A DNA stretch of 43,579 nt from Granulosicoccus sp. (GTDB lineage: Bacteria > Pseudomonadota > Gammaproteobacteria > Granulosicoccales > Granulosicoccaceae): assembly GCA_023301795.1 (NCBI GenBank), contig JALZVU010000274.1, forward strand, positions 1 through 43,579, read 5' to 3'. Position 1 is the stretch's first letter; each line of letters begins with the position of its first letter. Both the position numbers and the translations under genes were made by a program. The notes beneath the pieces were generated by a model. It worked only from the letters and a program-made list of their open reading frames with translations. It had not been told where the DNA came from and ran no database searches. Positions 1 through 8,456 of this stretch are shown here, piece after piece.

Positions 1-58
1 AGTGGTGGCAGACAATACACACGTAAGCCACCTCAACGTTCGTCATTCTAGCGCATGC

Positions 59-1861
59 TTAAGCCGCACGGCGCAACAGCGATTCCAGCTCATTGAGCAT
101 TGCCGGGCCCAACTGCCGGGCATCAAACACACTGAGCGCCTGCGAGTAGAACCGCGAGACATCATGCCCGATGCCAATCGCCAGTAATTCCACAACACCT
201 GCAGACTCGATATCTTCAACAACCGAGTGCAGGTGCCTGGCCAGATAATCACCGGCATTAGCACCCAGCGTGCTGGTATCCACCGGCGCACCGTCGGAGA
301 TCATCATCAGGATCCGTCGCTGTTCAGGTCGTTTCATCAATCGCTGATTGGCCCATAATAATGCCTCGCCATCGATGTTCTGCTTGAGAATATCGCGATC
401 GAGCATTAACCCCAAGTGACGTCGAGCATTGCGATAGGGGGTGTCTGCTGATTTGTAGACAATATGCCGCAGATCATTGAGCCTGCCCGGATTATCAGGC
501 TTGCCCAAGGCCTCCCAGGCCGCCGTCGAACGGCCCCCATGCAAATGCACAGTGGTAAATCCAAGTATCTCGACACTCACGCCGCAGCGCTCCAGAGTGC
601 GTGCAAGGATATCGGTGGCTGCAGCAGCAATCATGATAGGACGACCCAGCATAGAGCGAGAGTTGTCGATAAGCAGTGTGATGGTCGTGTCTCGCATTGG
701 CGCCTCACTCTCAGTCTTGAAACTCAGAGGCACTAACGGCTGGGTAACAATCCGCGACAACCGGGCGGAATCGAGCTGCCCCTCCTCCATATCAAACTGC
801 CACTGTCGTCGCTGACGGGCCAGCAAGACGCGCTGTAATCTGGATGCCAGACGACGCACCAGCCTGGCATGCACCTCTATATGCGCATCAAGCTCTTCAC
901 GCCACACCTTCAATGCTTGTTGATCAGCAAAGTCCGCAGCATGACTCAGCTCGTCAAATTCTTTGGTAAACGCTTTGTAGGCGGCCGTCTCGCCACTGAC
1001 CTCAATGACAGGATCCGGACCTGCAATAGGCGCTTCATCAACCAGCTGATCGGCCACAGTCTCGCTTTGATCCGATTCGCCGTCTGCATCAGCCGAAGCC
1101 TGCTCACCATCATCTGATGCAGACTGAGCATCACCCGTGTCCTCTTCAGTATCCGTTGACGCATCGTCGTCTTGTTCATCCATCTCAGCGTCAGATTCAG
1201 AGCTCTCGGATTCGGTATCAGCCTGATCAACAGCCCCGGCAAGCTCAGGCCCTTCGGCTTGTGCACTCGCACTGCCCTGGCCCCACCGTTCCAGCAACAC
1301 ACCCACCTCGATTCCAAACGCTTGCTGATCATCAAGCAAAGCGTTCAGATGTTCGAGATGCTCGACAAAAACCTCATTGAGGGACGCATACTCGGTGGAG
1401 GGTGTTGTGGGCACTCCTGCAAACTGACGACGAAACGCTGATCGGCTGATGTAGCGGGCAGCATCCTGCAAGCGTACAACTACCCACTCGGCTTCGCTCG
1501 AGGGTGCTCTGGACTCACCGTTGGAGCTCCGAGAATCAAGATTTACGCCCACACCGACAAAATCGTTGCTACCAATAGACTCATAGCGTTCCTGCTCAAA
1601 CACCTCGAACAGCGCCCTTGTTAACGGCTGAGTTGGCAATAGCTGCCGGTGTAACGCCTCGTCATGATGAGCATGCCGAAGCGCTAGTGCATCAAGTTCA
1701 CCACGCTGAATTCGTTGTTGATCGACGGCAAGGTGCGAATTATCAACAAGTAACTGCATAGCAGACACTGCATTAACATCGACGCTTGCATCCCCGGCTA
1801 ACGATCTGACACAGGCTTCAGATAGTGCAACGGGGTGATTATCCTGTACTTTGTTTGCCAC
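59..1861 (-). CDS. cobT: CobT-like cobaltochelatase/VWA-domain protein
   Basis: The 600-residue protein has the CobT plan: an N-terminal helical region (about 1-200, with an [11 protein letters not shown] stretch and an EQERYESIG stretch typical of CobT), a strongly acidic Asp/Glu/Ser linker (about 210-275), and a C-terminal von Willebrand A domain. The metal-binding MIDAS motif is intact: D399, S401 and S403 in LLIDNSRSM, with D523 in ISDGAP. In aerobic B12 synthesis CobT works with the AAA+ ATPase CobS and CobN to insert cobalt into hydrogenobyrinic acid diamide. No cobS or cobN is visible here, so a related MoxR/VWA chaperone role is also possible. The start is GTG, 96 bases from the divergent GTPase gene, with no clear Shine-Dalgarno. 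The family call is firm; the pathway is inferred. Confidence 0.85.
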   Translation of the reverse strand: MANKVQDNHPVALSEACVRSLAGDASVDVNAVSAMQLLVDNSHLAVDQQRIQRGELDALALRHAHHDEALHRQLLPTQPLTRALFEVFEQERYESIGSNDFVGVGVNLDSRSSNGESRAPSSEAEWVVVRLQDAARYISRSAFRRQFAGVPTTPSTEYASLNEVFVEHLEHLNALLDDQQAFGIEVGVLLERWGQGSASAQAEGPELAGAVDQADTESESSESDAEMDEQDDDASTDTEEDTGDAQSASDDGEQASADADGESDQSETVADQLVDEAPIAGPDPVIEVSGETAAYKAFTKEFDELSHAADFADQQALKVWREELDAHIEVHARLVRRLASRLQRVLLARQRRQWQFDMEEGQLDSARLSRIVTQPLVPLSFKTESEAPMRDTTITLLIDNSRSMLGRPIMIAAAATDILARTLERCGVSVEILGFTTVHLHGGRSTAAWEALGKPDNPGRLNDLRHIVYKSADTPYRNARRHLGLMLDRDILKQNIDGEALLWANQRLMKRPEQRRILMMISDGAPVDTSTLGANAGDYLARHLHSVVEDIESAGVVELLAIGIGHDVSRFYSQALSVFDARQLGPAMLNELESLLRRAA

Positions 1862-1957
1862 TCTGCGTGTACCAATATCCTGATAAAATTAAACCTATCG
1901 AACCAACAAGCGTTGTGAGACGCCAACCCAACACCTTCACGGCTACCCACACCTTTC
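1862..1957. promoter_or_regulatory. Short divergent intergenic region, cobT-like / GTPase
   Basis: These 96 bases separate two divergently read genes and must hold the start signals of both unless they are read from elsewhere. An AT-rich patch around 1880-1895 (GATAAAATTAAAC) is the only promoter-like segment I see. I could not pair it with a convincing -35 on either strand, so no defined promoter is claimed. Confidence 0.35.
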
Positions 1958-3676
1958 ATGTCACAGCTACCCACGGCACAAAAAGAACGACTTGAAGCAT
2001 GGGCCACACGCGCCAGCAAGCTTGGATGGCTCCCTCACAATTCAAGCCAGAACCTGATCGCAGGCACCGAAGCCAACCCTGGCCAATTATTCGAGCAAGC
2101 AAATCGTCCACTGGTTGCCGGGTTATTCGGCGGAACAGGCGTGGGTAAAAGCACGTTACTCAACCGTTTGGCAGGCGAGACAATCGCAAGAGCCAGTGCC
2201 GAACGCCCAACATCACGCAACGTTACCGTATACGTACACCGGTCCGTAACGGTCGACAAGCTGCCAGAAAACTTGCCCATGCAGCGTATGCGCACTGCAC
2301 TGCATTCCAACGATGACTACCGGCAGGTGATGTTCATTGATATGCCGGACTTTGACAGTGTAGAGCAGTCCAACAGACAGCTGGTCGACATATGGCTGCC
2401 GCATCTTGATGTGGTGATGTATGTGGTCAGTCCTGAGCGCTATCGTGATGATCTGGGTTGGCAACTATTACATCAACACGCATCAAGACATGCTTGGCTG
2501 TTCATCATTAATCAGTGGGATCGTGGCAGCGGGGAGCAGTTTGGCGACTTTACCGCGCAACTGGAATCACAAGGGATGTCAGATCCTATGGTGTTTCGGA
2601 CAGATTGTGCCAACCCTGCACATGCACCAGGCACCGCCCTTTCAAACGCAAAAGACGATTTTGCCCAGCTACACGACACGCTATCTGAACTATCGAATGG
2701 ACAGATCATCGTGCAATTGCAAGAACGCGGCGTCCTGACACGATTGCAAAGCCTCAAATCGATTAGCGATCAGTGGTTACAGCAATTGCCCGACGAACAT
2801 CAAATACAAGCTCTGACATCTTTGTGGGAGGTGCATTGTCAAAAGCACCATGCTCCCGTCATCGAGGCGCTCCAATGGCCTGTGGCGCAACTTGCACAAC
2901 AATACGCGGACAACACCGTATTCTGGAAACGACTATTGGGCCACAAAGCGATTGCCACTCGCACGGATGCAGCGGCATTTGACGCACTCAATCAAACGTT
3001 AAATGAGCGATTAACGCTGGTGCTAGAGCACTTCCTGAATGAGCAGGCGCATCAACAGGGTATTCCACTACCAGCCTTGCGGATGACCATAGAACCGGTA
3101 CACAACAACGGCCTTTCTACTAACAAACAGATTCTTGAAAACGCGCTGAATCGATCGCTTCTGCACCCTGGAGGCCGTTGGCGGCGCATACTCTACACAC
3201 TGAGTCACGCACTATGCATTATTTTGCCTATCACGGCTCTGGGCTGGATCAGCTTTCGCGTGGTCGGTGGGTTTGCCAGTGGTAGCAGCAATCCCGACGC
3301 CTACCTGGGAACCAATTTTGCAATCAACAGCGTTCTGTTGCTGGGTGTCAGCTGGTTGCTGCCCACGCTTGTGTACAAAAAAATCACACCATCACGCGAA
3401 GAGGCAGCGACCGCGGGATTGCAGGAGGGAATCACAAACGTTGTCGAGCAGATCAGAGCTGAGGTGGGCGATGTGCTGAAATCGCTGGCCGATACCGCTA
3501 CCCAGCTGCGCGCCGACTATCACCACCTGTGGGAGGAACTGCCAGATGATGCCAATGCTAATCTGCCAGAGTCAGTGAGACGGTTGCTCAGCTCACAGGT
3601 TACTCAGCGCACCGAACGTAAACTGGATGTACGAGCCAACACCCACAGCTCCACCGACTCGGCACCGCTGTCGTAG
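1958..3676 (+). CDS. Membrane-associated P-loop GTPase (YfjP/dynamin-like)
   Basis: This 572-residue protein is a TRAFAC-class GTPase. It has a P-loop GGTGVGKST (58-66), a switch I threonine near T85, G3 as DMPD (128-131) and G4 as NQWD (185-188). A long helical region follows, then two hydrophobic segments (about 411-434 and 453-474) that should form a membrane hairpin, and a charged C-terminal tail. The arrangement matches bacterial GTPases related to YfjP/YeeP or dynamin-like proteins, which bind or remodel membranes; the actual role is unknown. Its last 73 bases overlap the 3' end of comF on the opposite strand, so the extreme C-terminus (about residues 549-572) is antisense to another coding region. 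No good Shine-Dalgarno precedes the ATG. Confidence 0.8.
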   Translation: MSQLPTAQKERLEAWATRASKLGWLPHNSSQNLIAGTEANPGQLFEQANRPLVAGLFGGTGVGKSTLLNRLAGETIARASAERPTSRNVTVYVHRSVTVDKLPENLPMQRMRTALHSNDDYRQVMFIDMPDFDSVEQSNRQLVDIWLPHLDVVMYVVSPERYRDDLGWQLLHQHASRHAWLFIINQWDRGSGEQFGDFTAQLESQGMSDPMVFRTDCANPAHAPGTALSNAKDDFAQLHDTLSELSNGQIIVQLQERGVLTRLQSLKSISDQWLQQLPDEHQIQALTSLWEVHCQKHHAPVIEALQWPVAQLAQQYADNTVFWKRLLGHKAIATRTDAAAFDALNQTLNERLTLVLEHFLNEQAHQQGIPLPALRMTIEPVHNNGLSTNKQILENALNRSLLHPGGRWRRILYTLSHALCIILPITALGWISFRVVGGFASGSSNPDAYLGTNFAINSVLLLGVSWLLPTLVYKKITPSREEAATAGLQEGITNVVEQIRAEVGDVLKSLADTATQLRADYHHLWEELPDDANANLPESVRRLLSSQVTQRTERKLDVRANTHSSTDSAPLS

Positions 3677-4461
3677 ATCTCGCGCGCCAGCTCGCGTGCA
3701 CTGGCGCCCGTCGTTAGCACGTCATCGACGATGGCAATTCGTCGCCCACAAAGAGCATCTTCAGCTCGAAAGGCCCCCAATATCCGGTGCTGGCGCTCTT
3801 GCCGATTGAGCCCCGCCAAAGATTGTGTATCGACCACACGGCTGACACTCCTTGTTTCCAGTGGTACCTGCAACCGCTTAGCTGCCCAATACGCAATGTC
3901 TTGCGCCTGATTGAAACCTCGCAGCCTTTGTCTTGCCGGGTAAAGCGGCATCGGCACTATGATGTCAGGCAAAGCAGAACTGACGCGGGACGTGACCGCC
4001 TCTGCAAGCAACTCCCCCAAAACCCTTGCAAGCTGACGCTCGTGACGGTATTTGAGCCGTTTTATTAACCCATCAATAGGGTGCGCGTACCGGTAAGGGG
4101 CAACTATGTCACTCAACAAGCGCTCAGCAGCTACATCCGTGACACAGTCACAGCTCCTTTCGGTAACCACCTCTTGACCGCGTATAACGGAGTCCAACGC
4201 GACCCGCACCGACAGTGCAGCCTGCGTCTTAGCATCCTCCACCGCATGCAGAACAGTTTCTTCTCCACAGTAAGCGCATAGTTGCGTGGAAAGACCGGAT
4301 CGATCCACGTGACGTGCCATGGTAAGTAGCCCGGCGCATGCAGCACACAGATCCCTGTCTCCTGCCGTTTTCCGAGCACAAAGGCTGCAATAGCAGCCAA
4401 TATTCAGGCACTTTACAACCTGTTTTGCCCAATCTTGACATCGGGACGGATAAATACGCAT
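3604..4461 (-). CDS. comF: ComF/GntX family phosphoribosyltransferase-like protein
   Basis: This is a ComF-family protein of 285 residues. The N-terminal part carries several CxxC pairs (CSLC, CAAC, CAYC) expected to bind zinc. The C-terminal half is a type I phosphoribosyltransferase fold with the PRPP-binding loop IVDDVLTTGAS near residues 243-253 and a conserved LRGFNQAQ segment. ComF proteins aid DNA uptake in competent bacteria and are linked to recombination or iron-sulfur use elsewhere (GntX). The longest frame starts at 4491, but a strong AAGGAG sits 7 bases before the ATG at 4461, which I take as the start. The gene is convergent with the GTPase and overlaps it by 73 bases. Confidence 0.88.
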   Translation of the reverse strand: MRIYPSRCQDWAKQVVKCLNIGCYCSLCARKTAGDRDLCAACAGLLTMARHVDRSGLSTQLCAYCGEETVLHAVEDAKTQAALSVRVALDSVIRGQEVVTERSCDCVTDVAAERLLSDIVAPYRYAHPIDGLIKRLKYRHERQLARVLGELLAEAVTSRVSSALPDIIVPMPLYPARQRLRGFNQAQDIAYWAAKRLQVPLETRSVSRVVDTQSLAGLNRQERQHRILGAFRAEDALCGRRIAIVDDVLTTGASARELAREIYDSGAESVELWVLARTSSLRSVR

Positions 4462-4791
4462 TGGCAAGCTCCTTTTGCCTATGAATTGCATTGTATAGCC
4501 TACACTTATTTCACCAACCCGAAGGCACCAGCCGCTTGGTTGTTGTTTTTTTCACACATTAAAAACGACTAATAAGTTTACAATGACACGCTTTGGCGCT
4601 ATATAAGACAAAAATACAACAAAATTACTCGTGGTTCGCTTTATCGGCCCCTGATAATCATTGTTATCAGAGCCACTCAGGCGTGGGTGAATTTAATGGA
4701 AATGCCAAGGTCAACGCTTTTGCCAACAAACGTGTTGGCTTTTCCAGTAACCAGACGTGTCAACTATCAATGTCAACTAGTGGGAGCTAGC
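4462..4791. promoter_or_regulatory. 330-base intergenic region between comF and the first ompA-like gene
   Basis: This AT-rich region separates divergent genes. It contains the sigma-70-type promoter listed separately and, after it, about 180 bases of apparent 5' leader before the OmpA-like start at 4792. An open frame runs through the leader from 4687 but is not supported as coding, because the signal peptide and a GGGAG ribosome site lie at 4792. On the minus strand GGCTATACAAT just upstream of comF could be a -10 element. The long leader could hold post-transcriptional control, but I could not define a structure. Confidence 0.45.
4577..4605 (+). promoter_or_regulatory. Sigma-70-type promoter of the first ompA-like gene
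   Basis: TTTACA (4577-4582) and TATATA (4600-4605) are separated by exactly 17 bases, a good sigma-70 match. Transcription would start near 4612 and leave a leader of about 180 bases before the ATG at 4792. Confidence 0.6.
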
Positions 4792-5466
4792 ATGAATAAA
4801 AAAATCAGCACACTCAGTTCAATAGCAGCCTTGCTACTAGGCAGCAGTATCGTTAACGCTCAAGGCATTGCATTGCCAGGCACTATCGAGATTCCATCCG
4901 GCAGCAGTAGCTATCCCAATGCTGGCGGTCTCGCCATCCGCACAGGTTTGGGCGATTGCCTGAGACTGGGTGGATTCGATGATGAAAACCAAGTGAATGC
5001 TTGTGAAGGCATCGAAGATGAAGTGGTAGAAGCTGTGGTAGAAGCTGAGCCAGCTCCAGAGCCGGCACCTGCGCCCGCACCAGAGCCTGTCGAGAAAGCA
5101 CCAACCGTTACGCCTGTTTCAGTTTCTGGCGAGACGCTATTTGATACCAACTCTGCCAAGCTGAACGCTACCAGCGAGCAGACCCTTGGTAACCTGGTCG
5201 CAGAGCTGTTAGAGCTCCAGGAAATCTCGTCTATCGTTGTTGTCGGTCACACTGACGCTACGGGTGATGAAGACTACAACCAGGCGTTATCAGAGCGACG
5301 TGCCGCATCTGTGGAAGCTTACTTTCAGGCAGCGTTTCCCGAAGCTGAAGTCAGCAGTAGCGGCATGGGCGAATCCAGCCCTGTGGCCACTAACTCTACA
5401 AGAGAAGGTCGCTCGCAAAACCGTCGTGTAGAGTTGCAAGTAACAGCCAAAAGCATTACCGAGTAA
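4792..5466 (+). CDS. OmpA-family periplasmic/outer-membrane protein (copy 1)
   Basis: The 224-residue protein starts with a clean signal peptide (MNKKISTLSS... cut near VNAQG). A small domain follows with two cysteines and the phrase RTGLGDCLRLGG, then a Glu/Pro/Ala linker rich in AP repeats, and a C-terminal OmpA peptidoglycan-binding domain. The OmpA domain has VVGHTDATG and the YNQALSERRA helix; its Asp and Arg are the usual ligands of meso-diaminopimelate. It probably tethers the envelope to peptidoglycan; no eight-strand barrel is present. GGGAG lies 5 bases before the chosen ATG, and an upstream ATG in frame at 4687 lacks both features. A close paralogue follows at 5609. A Rho-independent terminator lies between them, so the two are probably separate units. 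Confidence 0.88.
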   Translation: MNKKISTLSSIAALLLGSSIVNAQGIALPGTIEIPSGSSSYPNAGGLAIRTGLGDCLRLGGFDDENQVNACEGIEDEVVEAVVEAEPAPEPAPAPAPEPVEKAPTVTPVSVSGETLFDTNSAKLNATSEQTLGNLVAELLELQEISSIVVVGHTDATGDEDYNQALSERRAASVEAYFQAAFPEAEVSSSGMGESSPVATNSTREGRSQNRRVELQVTAKSITE

Positions 5467-5479
5467 ACATGTGACAACG

Positions 5480-5532
5480 CAGAGCGGTTTGAGGCATCAA
5501 AATACTCGGTGCCTTGAATCGCTCTGTTTTTT
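5480..5532 (+). terminator. Rho-independent terminator after ompA-like copy 1
   Basis: CAGAGCG (5480-5486) pairs with CGCTCTG (5520-5526); an inner GAGGCA/TGCCTT pairing extends the stem imperfectly. Six T residues follow directly (5527-5532). Confidence 0.75.
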
Positions 5533-5608
5533 CATATCAACAAAAACTGTAGTACGCTGGCTCAACTCGATCCACTGCTAAACAGCTCACTTTCCAAGGA
5601 GAAAAACT

Positions 5609-6289
5609 ATGAACACACGTACCGCTCTCACGCTGGGTGCATGCCTGACACTGGTGTCACTTGGCGTCTCTGCTCAAACTGTAGTCGAAGGCTCTGTAGA
5701 GTCATCTGGCGACGGCTATGTTGATGCTGGCGGCATGGTGCTAAAAACTGGTTTAGGCGAATGCCTCCAGACTAGTGATCTGGATGACAGCAACGTCATC
5801 AACAAGTGCGCCGGAATCGAAGATGTTGTAGCTGAGGTAGAAGAAGAAGTAGCTGAAGTAGAAGAAGCAGTCGAGCAAGCAGCAGTCGAAGAAGCACCTG
5901 CTGCGCCAGTTGCTCCAGCGGCCACTATCGATACTCGTGAGTTCAGCGAGATGGCACTGTTTGACACAGGATCAGCAACATTGAATGCTGACGGTGCTCA
6001 AATGATGAGCAGCCTGTTTACTGCGCTTGCAGAATACAAAGGAATCACAGCTCTGAGCATTGTTGGCCACACAGACAGCAGCGGCAGTGATGCATTCAAT
6101 CAAGCTCTATCCGAGCAGCGCGCCGCAACAGTGGCTGCCGAGATCGGCACACAATACCCTGACGTTACGATGCAGGTTACTGGCATGGGCGAAACATCAC
6201 CGATTGCCAGCAACGACACGGCAGAAGGACGCCAGCAAAATCGTCGCGTAGATATCAACATCACGGCGACTCGTATGGTTTTCAACTAA
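5609..6289 (+). CDS. OmpA-family periplasmic/outer-membrane protein (copy 2)
   Basis: This 226-residue protein has the same plan as its neighbour at 4792: signal peptide (cut near VSAQT), short domain with KTGLGECLQT and a second cysteine, then a linker and an OmpA domain (IVGHTDSSG, FNQALSEQRA). The linker is very acidic, built from EVEE-type repeats, where the first copy has AP repeats. AAGGAG precedes the ATG by 6 bases. The two genes are a tandem duplication that has diverged mainly in the linker. A cell-wall-anchoring envelope role is inferred from the domain; nothing in the sequence tells the two apart by function. It is followed by a hairpin at 6304-6333 and a strong terminator at 6371-6416. 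Confidence 0.88.
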   Translation: MNTRTALTLGACLTLVSLGVSAQTVVEGSVESSGDGYVDAGGMVLKTGLGECLQTSDLDDSNVINKCAGIEDVVAEVEEEVAEVEEAVEQAAVEEAPAAPVAPAATIDTREFSEMALFDTGSATLNADGAQMMSSLFTALAEYKGITALSIVGHTDSSGSDAFNQALSEQRAATVAAEIGTQYPDVTMQVTGMGETSPIASNDTAEGRQQNRRVDINITATRMVFN

Positions 6290-6303
6290 AACCGTTTTAG
6301 AAA

Positions 6304-6333
6304 AGCACCGCTGATCTTAATATCAGCGGTGCT
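6304..6333 (+). other. Stem-loop after ompA-like copy 2
   Basis: AGCACCGCTGAT pairs with ATCAGCGGTGCT around a loop of about 6 bases, giving a perfect 12-bp stem. No T run follows, so it looks more like an mRNA 3'-end stabiliser than a terminator; the true terminator lies 38 bases further on. Confidence 0.6.
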
Positions 6334-6370
6334 AGATGAGCGCAACTGAAAAACAGCAGCCCATCAAATA

Positions 6371-6416
6371 GCAGACACAAAAAAGCCAGCGTCAAAGCTG
6401 GCTTTTTTGTGTCTGC
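6371..6416. terminator. Bidirectional terminator between ompA-like copy 2 and the fasciclin gene
   Basis: A perfect 20-bp inverted repeat (6371-6390 and 6397-6416) surrounds the 6-base loop GTCAAA. The stem has a GC-rich core (GCCAGC/GCTGGC) next to the loop and runs of six A and six T, so it can terminate transcription from both sides. It serves the convergent genes ending at 6289 (+) and 6432 (-). Confidence 0.85.
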
Positions 6417-6431
6417 TATCAACCCAGTTGC

Positions 6432-7052
6432 TTACTGCGCCTGAAGCACGACATCAACAAAATGAATGGTACCGTTATTGAAATTGCGGTCTCGGGCAAC
6501 AACCCTTGCCCCTCCGATAGTCGTGTCGCCATCGGGGCTTTGCACAACCTCTACCACCCCTTCTGTCATTACCAATGGACCAGGTGAAAGCTCACTGAAC
6601 GGGAGTCTGCCCGAAAAAAGGTGATTGCCCAACACAGTGACCATTTCCGCACGGCTTAATCCCTCAAAAGCATCATTAGAAAACGCTCTGTCAGATGGTG
6701 CGAATAATGTCCAGCCAACACCGCCATTGTCGTTCTGTAGAGCTTCTGCCAAATCGGCATCCTCTATCAAGTTGAGCAACGTTCCGTATTCCACGTCACC
6801 AAAAATCCTGTCAGCAATGCTCTCACCCATTGGCTCAGGCACGACTTCATTAGGGTTTATAACAGGCATCATCGGAGTGATGGGGCTCCCATCAGCAGAA
6901 CCGTCTCCAGAGCTGCTATCAGAGCAGGCAGATACCAAGAATAATGACCCGACAACTAATAGCGCGGTAACTGATTTTCTACTAAAAATGTTTCTGTTGT
7001 CCAGACTGATATAGCTCATTCGTTTATCCATGAAAGTTACTGTGTCATCCAT
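6432..7052 (-). CDS. Fasciclin (FAS1) domain lipoprotein
   Basis: The 206-residue protein has a lipoprotein signal ending in LFLVSAC, so the cysteine should be lipidated. A Ser/Gly/Asp- and Pro-rich spacer follows, then one FAS1 domain (about 80-206) with the family phrases TLFAPSDRAF, LGNHLFSGRL and a final NNGTIHFVDVVL. FAS1 domains mediate adhesion or bind small ligands; the partner is unknown. The ATG at 7052 follows the stop of the upstream gene by 3 bases and has AAGG about 7 bases before it, so the two are translated as an operon. Later ATGs at 7031 and 7019 would shorten a rather long n-region and are possible. The signal ends SVTALLVVGSLFLVSAC. Confidence 0.85.
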   Translation of the reverse strand: MDDTVTFMDKRMSYISLDNRNIFSRKSVTALLVVGSLFLVSACSDSSSGDGSADGSPITPMMPVINPNEVVPEPMGESIADRIFGDVEYGTLLNLIEDADLAEALQNDNGGVGWTLFAPSDRAFSNDAFEGLSRAEMVTVLGNHLFSGRLPFSELSPGPLVMTEGVVEVVQSPDGDTTIGGARVVARDRNFNNGTIHFVDVVLQAQ

Positions 7053-7055
7053 TTG

Positions 7056-7601
7056 TTACCTTGCATCTGGCTCTGGCAAATTTATTGTTCTCAATTGACC
7101 CTCTCTCTGGAGAACCACCCACTCGTTGGTGACACCCGCCAGTACCGTCTGATCATCAATCTGAGCACCCACATCAATTCGCCGCTCGTTTTCTGTAATG
7201 ACATACAACGGCTCCGATGCAGAAACAAACACCAAAGGACTGCCAAAAACATTGTCTATATTCAAAATTTCTTCCGCAGCAGCTACAAGCTCAGCGGGTT
7301 CTGTCAGGACGGGTTCAACAACGTCAACGACGTCAACAACAGGCTCATCGACTGTAGGAACAGTCTGTGAAGCGACTGGTTCCGCAAGTTGAACGACTTG
7401 CTCATCCGGCAATACAACCTGAGGTTGCTCCGTCTGAGCAACGTCGGGCAAGTCGTCTGCCTCGAACATAGCAATCATACGGTCGGTTATTATCAAACCA
7501 AACGCTATAACCCCGATGCCTATTAACGCCTTGTTCAGCTTCCGAGGCCAGGTAGCTTCGCCTTCAGCGCCATTCGCAGACGATGATTTCTTGTCATTCA
7601 T
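7056..7601 (-). CDS. Single-pass membrane protein with SctD/GspB-like C-terminal domain
   Basis: I cannot name this 181-residue protein with certainty. It has a short cytoplasmic N-terminus, one membrane helix (about 25-43, ALIGIGVIAFGLIITDRMIA), an acidic Val/Pro/Glu-rich periplasmic spacer, and a C-terminal module of about 60 residues (LYVITENERRIDVGAQIDD, then WVVLQREGQLRTI). That short beta module resembles ones near the C-termini of type III SctD/HrpQ inner-ring proteins and of the type II factor GspB. It sits between a secretin-N-domain-like gene and a FAS1 lipoprotein on the same strand, so the four products may form an envelope-spanning complex. Similarity is by eye; function is inferred. 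Confidence 0.55.
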   Translation of the reverse strand: MNDKKSSSANGAEGEATWPRKLNKALIGIGVIAFGLIITDRMIAMFEADDLPDVAQTEQPQVVLPDEQVVQLAEPVASQTVPTVDEPVVDVVDVVEPVLTEPAELVAAAEEILNIDNVFGSPLVFVSASEPLYVITENERRIDVGAQIDDQTVLAGVTNEWVVLQREGQLRTINLPEPDAR

Positions 7602-7666
7602 GTATTACCCCAAGCAGAATGCAGTGGTTTTTTTCCTGACGCATCAGGTATGGACACAATACAACA

Positions 7667-8332
7667 CTAGAACGTGTGGAACCCGGGAATATCTGTCACC
7701 GACAGTATTGGCTTCGCAGACCCATCCGTGGAGGCTGTTTCTGAGCGTGTCTCTGGAGCTAGCTCTTCGCTGACCATGACGGATGCAGCGGCGTCGACAA
7801 CCACTTGTGGCTCGTTAGCAGTCTGATCATCAGCAATCAGCAGCCCCTGAGTCAACTTCGCTCCCATTCGCTCGACAAAAGACGGATGACCGCTAATCAT
7901 TACCTCGGTTTCCCCGATATCAACAACGTTGCCAGCAAGCCCGTCAGCCAGTATATTCTGCCGCAACTCATCGTCCATGGGGCCGTTCAACGCGAATGCC
8001 AATTGAGTTCGTGCCACATCCGGGACTGCAGAAAGTGTTGAATCCTGCAAATCGAAAAGCACACCGTGCTGGGCTTCGATCGAGCTCAGCGTGTCAGCAA
8101 TCGACCCGTCAAACGTTCCGGACACCACACCGACAAGATCACCATCGATGCTCGCTTCTCGACCAGTGACGCTGGCCAACTGAGCAACAAACAACTCAAG
8201 CGGTGCGTTGTTGACCCACAGGTTTATAGCGTCATCACTTTGCGACTTCGGTGGCACTGCATCATCTGCCATTGCATGACCAAAGCACACGGCCGTCAAC
8301 AACAGTATTGCTGGTACACAGTTAAATGGCAT
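7667..8332 (-). CDS. Periplasmic protein resembling secretin N0/N1 domains (SctC-like, no secretin barrel)
   Basis: Starting at the ATG at 8332 gives 221 residues with a signal peptide (cut near AMADD). The mature N-terminus looks like the N0 domain of type III secretins (SctC/YscC/HrcC): NAPLELFVAQLASVTGREAS, then VVSGTFDGSIADTLSSIE and a LFDLQDSTLSAVP strand. A second segment (VVDIGETEVMISGHPSFVERMG) resembles the adjacent N1 domain (typically VSGPPxYVE). No outer-membrane secretin domain follows; the protein ends in a disordered-looking tail. It may be a stand-alone ring or scaffold. The frame is open to a GTG at 8374 and an ATG at 8371, neither with a ribosome site. The 8332 start has only a weak GAG. 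Confidence 0.6.
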   Translation of the reverse strand: MPFNCVPAILLLTAVCFGHAMADDAVPPKSQSDDAINLWVNNAPLELFVAQLASVTGREASIDGDLVGVVSGTFDGSIADTLSSIEAQHGVLFDLQDSTLSAVPDVARTQLAFALNGPMDDELRQNILADGLAGNVVDIGETEVMISGHPSFVERMGAKLTQGLLIADDQTANEPQVVVDAAASVMVSEELAPETRSETASTDGSAKPILSVTDIPGFHTF

Positions 8333-8456
8333 GCTCAAATTATTCACAAGATTAGGTCCTGTCCAGGTCATCACGCGATGAGATTACAGTGCTGTCGTTG
8401 CTAACATGGCGAACCCTGAGTAGCACTTGGCCGGTAGTACTGCGCATTCAGATCAA

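Noticed and set aside
477-815. Plus-strand open frames inside the cobT-like gene
   Set aside because: They are shadows of the minus-strand VWA domain; products show no domain.
1150-1250. Possible repeat region inside the cobT-like gene
   Set aside because: It is the acidic Asp/Glu/Ser linker; low codon complexity explains the repetitive look.
4687-4791. Upstream extension of the first OmpA-like gene
   Set aside because: The signal peptide and the GGGAG ribosome site both fit the ATG at 4792; the extension would bury the signal.
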